Below are positions 58,941-64,000 of a stretch of DNA of 64,000 bases, in pieces; within the stretch, counting starts at the first letter, position 1; every line of letters begins with the position of its first letter. Origin of the DNA: Hanleya hanleyi (taxonomy: Eukaryota > Mollusca > Polyplacophora > Lepidopleurida > Hanleyidae). Where the stretch lies: contig JAVTVY010025307.1 in the NCBI GenBank assembly GCA_036873755.1, forward strand, positions 44,330-108,329, given 5' to 3'. A model generated the notes under the pieces. The model had not been told where the DNA came from, did not search any database, and saw only the letters and a program-made list of their open reading frames with translations. Made by a program: the position numbers and the translations under genes.

Positions 58941-59604
58941 ATTACAACACATATAAGGGAAGTGGGAAGAGGTGCCGACATACTGACAGTCACATGACTT
59001 CACAGTATAGTCTTCCGGTTAACCTATTCTAAAGCACATACCAAGAATCTAACGATTCGTGATATGTGTTGTATCTCAGGTACGATTTTATTGTACCTGT
59101 TCATGTGGCAACTTGGGTGATATGACCCCACGGCCCCTAGCACCGGCATAAGCGGTATTAGATACAAATCTGGAGAGCTATAATGGAAATGCTCTGACAA
59201 CTCCTATATTGGTAATTGGTGAGCTGTTTCGCTGTGACAACTCGTACACTGGGGATTGGTGAACTGTATAGTCGTCAGATGAAGATGACGGCACTTATCA
59301 CAAAAGACTAGTCTGTACGGCCCGATGTCGACCCAGCATCAACTTCCCACAAATGCCAACATATATCAAAGACCAAAAGGTATGTACAGGGGGCGGGCCT
59401 CGGGAACGAAACGTCCACCAGCAGAATCTCGCCATATACAGCTAAAAATTACAACACATATGACGGAAGTGGGAAGAGGTGCCGACATACTGACAGTCAC
59501 ATGACTTCACAGTATAGTCTTCCGATTAACCTATTCTAAAGCACATGCCAAGAATCTAACGATTCGTGATATGTGTTGTATCTCAGGTACGCTTTTATTG
59601 TACC
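58941..59604 (+). mobile_element. Short element with ~155-bp terminal direct repeats
   Basis: Repeats at 58941-59099 and 59450-59604 are almost identical (TTACAACACATAT...GATATGTGTTGTATCTCAGG ... TTTTATTGTACC). Each has inverted ends ACAACACATAT/ATATGTGTTGT. The inner 350 bp is non-coding and begins with the conserved core CACGGCCCCTAGCACCGGC. It is the same design as 6968-7617. The close match of the two repeats suggests recent activity of the family. Confidence 0.75.
59069..59167 (+). other. Conserved GTATCT...AGATAC core (best copy)
   Basis: TTGTATCT at the start pairs with AGATACAA at the end. CAGGTAC/GTACCTG forms an inner hairpin around ATTTTATT, and GTGG...CCAC a second. Other copies: 7094-7185, 7545-7611 (cut short), 21957-22063, and complements at about 5050-5125, 31608-31698 and 39721-39806. 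A degenerate copy lies near 18400-18480. Confidence 0.65.
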
Positions 59605-59746
59605 GAGTCCGGGTCGGAGTGCGTCAAGTTACAGGGCATTTTGAATTCGTTATTTCCATTCTATAGCGCTACTTAAATTGATTAACAAAAAAGATTGTGA
59701 AACAATAGAGACTTCTTTCCCTCCCCCTTGGAGATGTTTGTTGAAA

Positions 59747-60036
59747 CGCCACCCCCCCCCCCCTTCACCTTCACCTTGCTGGTCAGTTGACAACCTGCTA
59801 AGATCAATGGACGAGTGTATATGATTTCTTCTTGGAGAGTGATTCTGCCACCTGAGACAGATTGTGTGAACATAAATAGATATAGGTTTATTTGTGTCGC
59901 TTTGCTAATCAATTTCACGATGGAAACATGAGACGGAAATTCCATCTTGTAATTTACTTGTATGTTTATTCGATCATATGGTGCTAAAACGTACCAGATA
60001 TAGACACGGTTAGCAAGATGTAATAGGCACAAGGAT
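59747..60036 (-). repeat. ~290-bp insertion with poly-C/G tract
   Basis: Starts ACGCCACC plus a run of C and ends just before AATCTGAAATTATACC of the duplicated segment. It is absent from the first copy. No recognised family. Confidence 0.5.
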
Positions 60037-60419
60037 TATAGAATCTGAAATTATACCTTGTGCAACATTCAAATTCAACCTTTGAATTTCTACGTGTATA
60101 CGATGAGCCAAACATTCCAGTACATGGACGATGCAACCGGTACTGTTATATAACGAGGAAATGTGAATAAATAACAGTGACCCATTGACTGGTGTGAGCT
60201 ATTTTAAAAGACAAATAACCGTTTCAATTCTTAATTAGTTATCAAATAATCAGAATATTTTGCTATCTCTATAAAACAGATTGTGATTCTATTCGTATCA
60301 TCGAGGTTATTATGAGTCTAATATTTGACGTAATTTTGGTCATTTAGTATTTCGTTATATTTTACGTTTTTTCTACATATCTGTGATATTCGTCTTTGCA
60401 GACACGATTAATGTTGTCG

Positions 60420-61177
60420 ACAACACTGTGGGTAAATAGAAGATTCGTGCGCAAAGAGGAAATAACGAGGAAAGTTATACAGAAACATTTTAAGACGGGA
60501 GGCCGTGAATGGCTTTTAATTTATTTCCACCGGTATCCAAAATGACACGAGAACAATTATTTTAACTACCGTGTATGATTCCATGTTATGCAATGGAATT
60601 TAATAGCTAGGTACTTCGGCAGTTTGAATTACCAAAAGGAATATGTGTATAGCCCAATTCGGAAAGGATTTGATCTGCCTTGTTCTACTTGGCGAAGAGG
60701 ACCTCCCTTAAGTGCCAAAGGCACTCGCAATTATGTTTAGATATTAAATGATCGATTTTTTTCCAGAAAATTTTCTCTGCAATGTACACGTATGCAGGAT
60801 CCATCGATTAATGTAACAACTAAACACAATAGTTTTCTAAACAGATATTATGGAATGATTTATCAATATATTATTCAAAATAATTGCGGGTGCCTTTGGT
60901 AAAATGAAACTAGGGCGACTACTTCTCGGAAGCAGCTTTTCATACTTCTAACCTTAGAGAGGGGCAGTTATTCAAGGGGAGATCAGACACGTTCCGGAAA
61001 AGGCCATAAGAACAGTTAATTCTCGGCATCTATTGCGACTGCTCATATAGACTGTCTGATATGTGGTGGAGAACGCGATCAGGTCAACTAAACTCAGCTG
61101 TTATTGGCCCACCTTTCAAGTATCATAAGACCAATACGTTGTCTTCAGGACTAAAGGCAATAAGCTACGTACACATG
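60420..61177. other. No gene recognised
   Basis: Non-coding; no repeat or RNA signal identified. Confidence 0.4.
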
Positions 61178-61179
61178 TA

Positions 61180-61555
61180 TACGATTATCCGATAACGACA
61201 ATGCGGCAACGACAATACGGCAACGGCAATAAAATCAATCGTAGGAAAATGAATTGGTCCGTACACAAGAATGCGTAACGATTACGACAATGTGATAAGA
61301 CTATCCGATTATCTGCCTATTATTGGAATCGGTTCTGGGTCGATTTTTTGCCGTTGTCGGACATAAGCCGTGCGGTTTTATGACGTCACAGCAGCAACAC
61401 GCGCTTTTTAAGTCGTCATCGTCCATTGCGGTAAGAAATGTTCTCATGTCGCATCCGCTTTTATACTTTAGCCGTAGTCATGTGTACACCAAAAACGCAT
61501 TACCGTTGTCGTTGCCGTATTGTCGTTGCCGCATTGTGGTTATCGGATAATCGTA
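61180..61555. mobile_element. MITE, 376 bp, ~50-bp TIRs, TA target
   Basis: Ends TACGATTATCCGATAACGAC and the complement of GTGGTTATCGGATAATCGTA extend inward as repeats of CGGCAACGACAATA. TA flanks both sides (61178-61179 and 61556-61557). No coding. It fits a Tc1/mariner-type MITE, and the iterated CGGCAACGACAA ends may be transposase sites. Confidence 0.85.
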
Positions 61556-61929
61556 TAAGTAGTATACAGTCCGCATCAGAACGCAAATTGACCTCAAAAA
61601 TGTGCATATCGTGGCGGTCACGTGGCGGAGGTCAAAGGTCATTGAGTGCACTTGAGCATGTACTGATCTGTAGCCTCTCATCCCGTCCATCATCTGACCT
61701 TGGATCATGCTTAGACATGTAAGAGGATTCCTCCGCGGTGATGCGCCCTGGGGGTGATGCGGTCTGCCTCCACGGACAGGAAGTAGTCCCAAATACGCGG
61801 GTTTTCGTGAGAATGTTTGGCAATCTTCAAGGGTGGGAGGGGCCCGTAGTGGACTGATTGGATCGAGTGGGGTGTCAAAGGGAAGCGCTCTTCCAGGACC
61901 TTATGGAATGCATGTACTGACTTGTATCT

Positions 61930-62910
61930 GGGGGGTTTTCCATCATGCGGCGGTCACGTGATGGTGTATGTAAAATGAGGAATTGTCTCGAAAATATAAA
62001 AAGTGGAGCACGGACTTTACCCATACAATAGAGGTTAACCCCTATCAACCGTATCCCAAAGGGCTAATATCGGTCCCCGGGGTTTTCGGGGTCTGGGTGC
62101 ATGGATGGGTGCATGTGAAATCAGGATTTTTCCACAAAACATAAAAAATCGGAACACGGGCTTTACCCATACAATAGGGGAAAACTCCTACCAATCCTAT
62201 CCCAAAGGGCGAATATCGGTCCCCCGCGCTGATCGGGGCCTGGGTGTAGGGTGGGTGTATGTAAAACGAGGATTTGTTTCCGAAAATATAAAAGGCGGAA
62301 CACGAACTTTACGCCTACAATAGGGGAAAACTCCTATCAACCTTGTCCAATAGGGCTAATATCGGTTCCCGGCTTATCGAGGCCTGCTGCGAGAGGTAGT
62401 GTGGGGGAGTGGGTGCACGTAAATTGAAGATTTGTCTCGAAAATATAAAAAAGCGGAACACGGATTTTACCCCTAAAATAGGGGAAAACTATCAACCACG
62501 TCTAGTGGGGCTTATTGCAGCCTGCCGACAGAGGTGGAGTGGGGGAGTGGGTGGATGTAAAATTAGGATTTGTCCCCGAAAATATAAACGAAACCGGACT
62601 TTATCCCTACAATAGAGGAAAACCCCTATCAACCCTATCCAAAAGGGCTAATATCGGTCCCGGGCTTATCGGGTTCTGCCTATCAAGTCATGGATGGGTG
62701 CATGTAAAATGAGGATTTGTCCCCGAAAATATAAAAAGCGGAACACGGACTTCATCTCTAAAATGGGAGAAAACTCCTATCAATCCTACCCAAAAGTGGT
62801 CATATCGGTACCCGGGCTTATCGGGGTCCGGGTGCATGGGTGGGTGCATGTAAAATGAGGCTTTGTCTCTGAAAATATAAAAAGCGGAATACGGACTTTA
62901 CCTCTACAAT
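61930..62910 (+). repeat. ~147-bp tandem array, seven units
   Basis: AAAATATAAAAAGCGGAACACG starts units at 61991, 62136, 62283, 62440, 62579, 62726 and 62872, giving spacings of 145, 147, 157, 139, 147 and 146. Each unit also has ACAATAGGGGAAAACTCCTA, CAACCCTATCC(C)AAAGGGC and ATATCGGTCCC. Open frames through it are repeat artefacts. Confidence 0.9.
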
Positions 62911-63129
62911 AGGGGCCTTATTCGCACATACTGGCTATGCGGGTATAGGTCCAACCTGGGAAATTATTCGTGGGTTTTACTATGCATTGTTTGGTCTTGT
63001 GTTTCTCTTTTCGCCAAGAAAAACACGATAGGAGGGGTCTCGGAGGTAAGCGGTGAAATTTTTCGAAAAGTACCGGGAAGGTCTGTATATAGGACCATAC
63101 TGGCTATGGGGCATAGGTCCGCACTGGGT

Positions 63130-64000
63130 GGACGTTTTGGGGTCTAGGTGGGCCCCTAGTGGTCCTATGGTGTCGTATGAGGTCTTATTTTGAAGATATC
63201 GTGGAGGAGCATCCGACTGGACTGATATATCGTCCGTTTTCAATATTTTCCGCATGCACATGTGGGGTAGTGTTTATGGTAGAGGTGGACCACTATGGGT
63301 TCAAATGGGTCGTGGGAGGTGTGCAAGTGAAGCTTTTGTGGGGTAGAGTCAGAATGGCGTGTTTTTAAGCGCAAGTCGCGTCAATCTGCGCATGCGCAGG
63401 TGTGTGTAGTAAGCAAAGTGGTCATTTTGGGGCAGTGAAGGAAGGTATTTGGGGTAGAGAGGGACCACTATTGGTCCGAATGTGTCGAGTGAGGTATCAC
63501 TTTGTAGTTCACGGGGTGTAGACCCCGATTTGCGGGCTGTCCACAACATTTGTGACGTCATCGGTGACGTCATCAGTACGAGTAGTAGCGAAAGTGGGCA
63601 TTTTGGGGAAGTGAAGGAAGGTGTTTGGGGTAGAGATGGACCATCCTTGGTCCGATTCAGTAGTTGTAGTTGTTCCGATTTGAGGGATCTGTGACGTCAT
63701 CAGTAGGAGTAGTAGCCAAAGTGGGCAATTTGTGGGTGTGTGGAGGTGTGTTTGGGGTGGAGTGGGACCATCCTTGGTCCGAATGTGTTGTGGGGGTTTC
63801 ATTTGGTAGCTCTCGGGGTATAGATCCCGATATGAGGGATGTTCACGTCATCTGTCACGTCATTGTTGACGCCATCAGTAGGAGTAGTAGCCAAAGTGGG
63901 CATTTTGGGGTTGTGGGGAGGTATGTTTGGGGTAGAGATGGACATCCTTGGTCCGAATGCGTCGTGGGATGTACCATCTTGTAGTTCTCGGGTTGTACAT
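63130..64000 (+). repeat. ~176-bp satellite array C, runs off the window
   Basis: Units contain GGGGTAGAGATGGACCATCC, TTGGTCCGAATG(T/C)GT, TGTGACGTCAT(C/T)GGTGACG, TAGTAGCCAAAGTGGGCATT. GGTCCGAATG at 63777 and 63952 are 175 bp apart; earlier units are shortened. Confidence 0.85.

Larger units (their letters stand above)
58700..60415 (+). repeat. Duplicated segment, second copy, split by two insertions
   Basis: Pieces 58700-58940, 59605-59745 and 60037-60415 together reproduce the 57575-58265 segment. The gaps are the direct-repeat element at 58941-59604 and about 290 bp starting in a poly-C tract (59747-60036). At 59605 the copy backs up and repeats GAGTCCGGGTC...CATTTTGAATT, already present at 58738-58780, so the junction was not a simple insertion. 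Confidence 0.75.

Noticed and set aside
58941..59604. Hammerhead ribozyme in the direct repeats
   Set aside because: I looked on both strands for CTGANGA plus GAAA and found no pair with suitable stems.
62105..62712. Repeating open frames (ENIKNRNTGFT-like)
   Set aside because: They are the 147-bp tandem unit read in frame; codon content follows the repeat, not a protein family.

Overview
The window looks like genomic DNA of an invertebrate animal, most likely a gastropod mollusc. The evidence is interrupted coding with spliceosomal exon borders, a metazoan gene built of EGF-like and SRCR domains, a rhamnose/galactose-binding (SUEL) lectin exon, intron-containing eukaryotic tRNA-Leu, and SINE-like repeats with a CACT tail and an 'ATAGCTGAAATATTGCTGAG' segment of the kind I associate with vetigastropods and limpets. 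The species assignment is inference. Coding density is very low. No bacterial operon, CRISPR array or rRNA gene is visible.

Layout. 0.2-0.75 kb: a foldback with GATGGTAC arrays. 1.3-13.2 kb: a nest of transposons. A PIF/Harbinger end is split by a foldback element. Next comes a TA-flanked element with long inverted repeats (3164-12134), which holds a 4.9-kb element with G-rich iterated ends and an LTR-like element with 5-bp target duplications. A SINE-like unit and a second Harbinger end close the block. 13.5-17.5 kb: diverged tandem repeats, then one SUEL lectin exon (17571-17775, minus). 18.4-22.4 kb: decayed Penelope-like element (PLE) reverse transcriptase pieces, a 38-bp minisatellite and a 443-bp element with 9-bp target duplications. 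25.0-27.7 kb: a nearly complete but decayed PIF/Harbinger element. 28.6 kb: a small candidate secreted peptide with an 87-bp internal duplication. 29.9-31.7 kb: a 52-bp minisatellite leading into a PLE with a readable YIDD catalytic motif. 32.5 kb: a LINE RT scrap. 34.4-38.45 kb: another inverted-repeat element.

39.2-44.8 kb (minus) is the best gene: the last five recognisable exons of an EGF-SRCR-SRCR protein. All splice junctions and phases agree and it ends in a stop codon. Its introns and upstream side hold a MITE, a PLE scrap and a LINE that is itself interrupted by a second copy of the 9-bp-duplication element.

48-49.8, 53.4-54.5 and 63.1-64.0 kb carry arrays of one ~176-bp satellite with paired TGACGTCA-type palindromes. 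The first array contains two tRNA-Leu genes. Between them lie a Harbinger-like element (50307-52373), a retroviral-type Gag zinc-knuckle relic and a decaying C2H2 zinc-finger gene. 57.2-60.4 kb is a mosaic duplication containing a short element with terminal direct repeats. A TA-flanked MITE follows (61180-61555), then a ~147-bp tandem array (61.9-62.9 kb).

A recurring theme is a ~70-110-bp core with ends GTATCT...AGATAC and the motif CGGCCCCTA. It occurs in PLE 3' tails, in two short direct-repeat elements and as solo copies in both orientations, and is the best candidate here for an undescribed functional RNA or element module.
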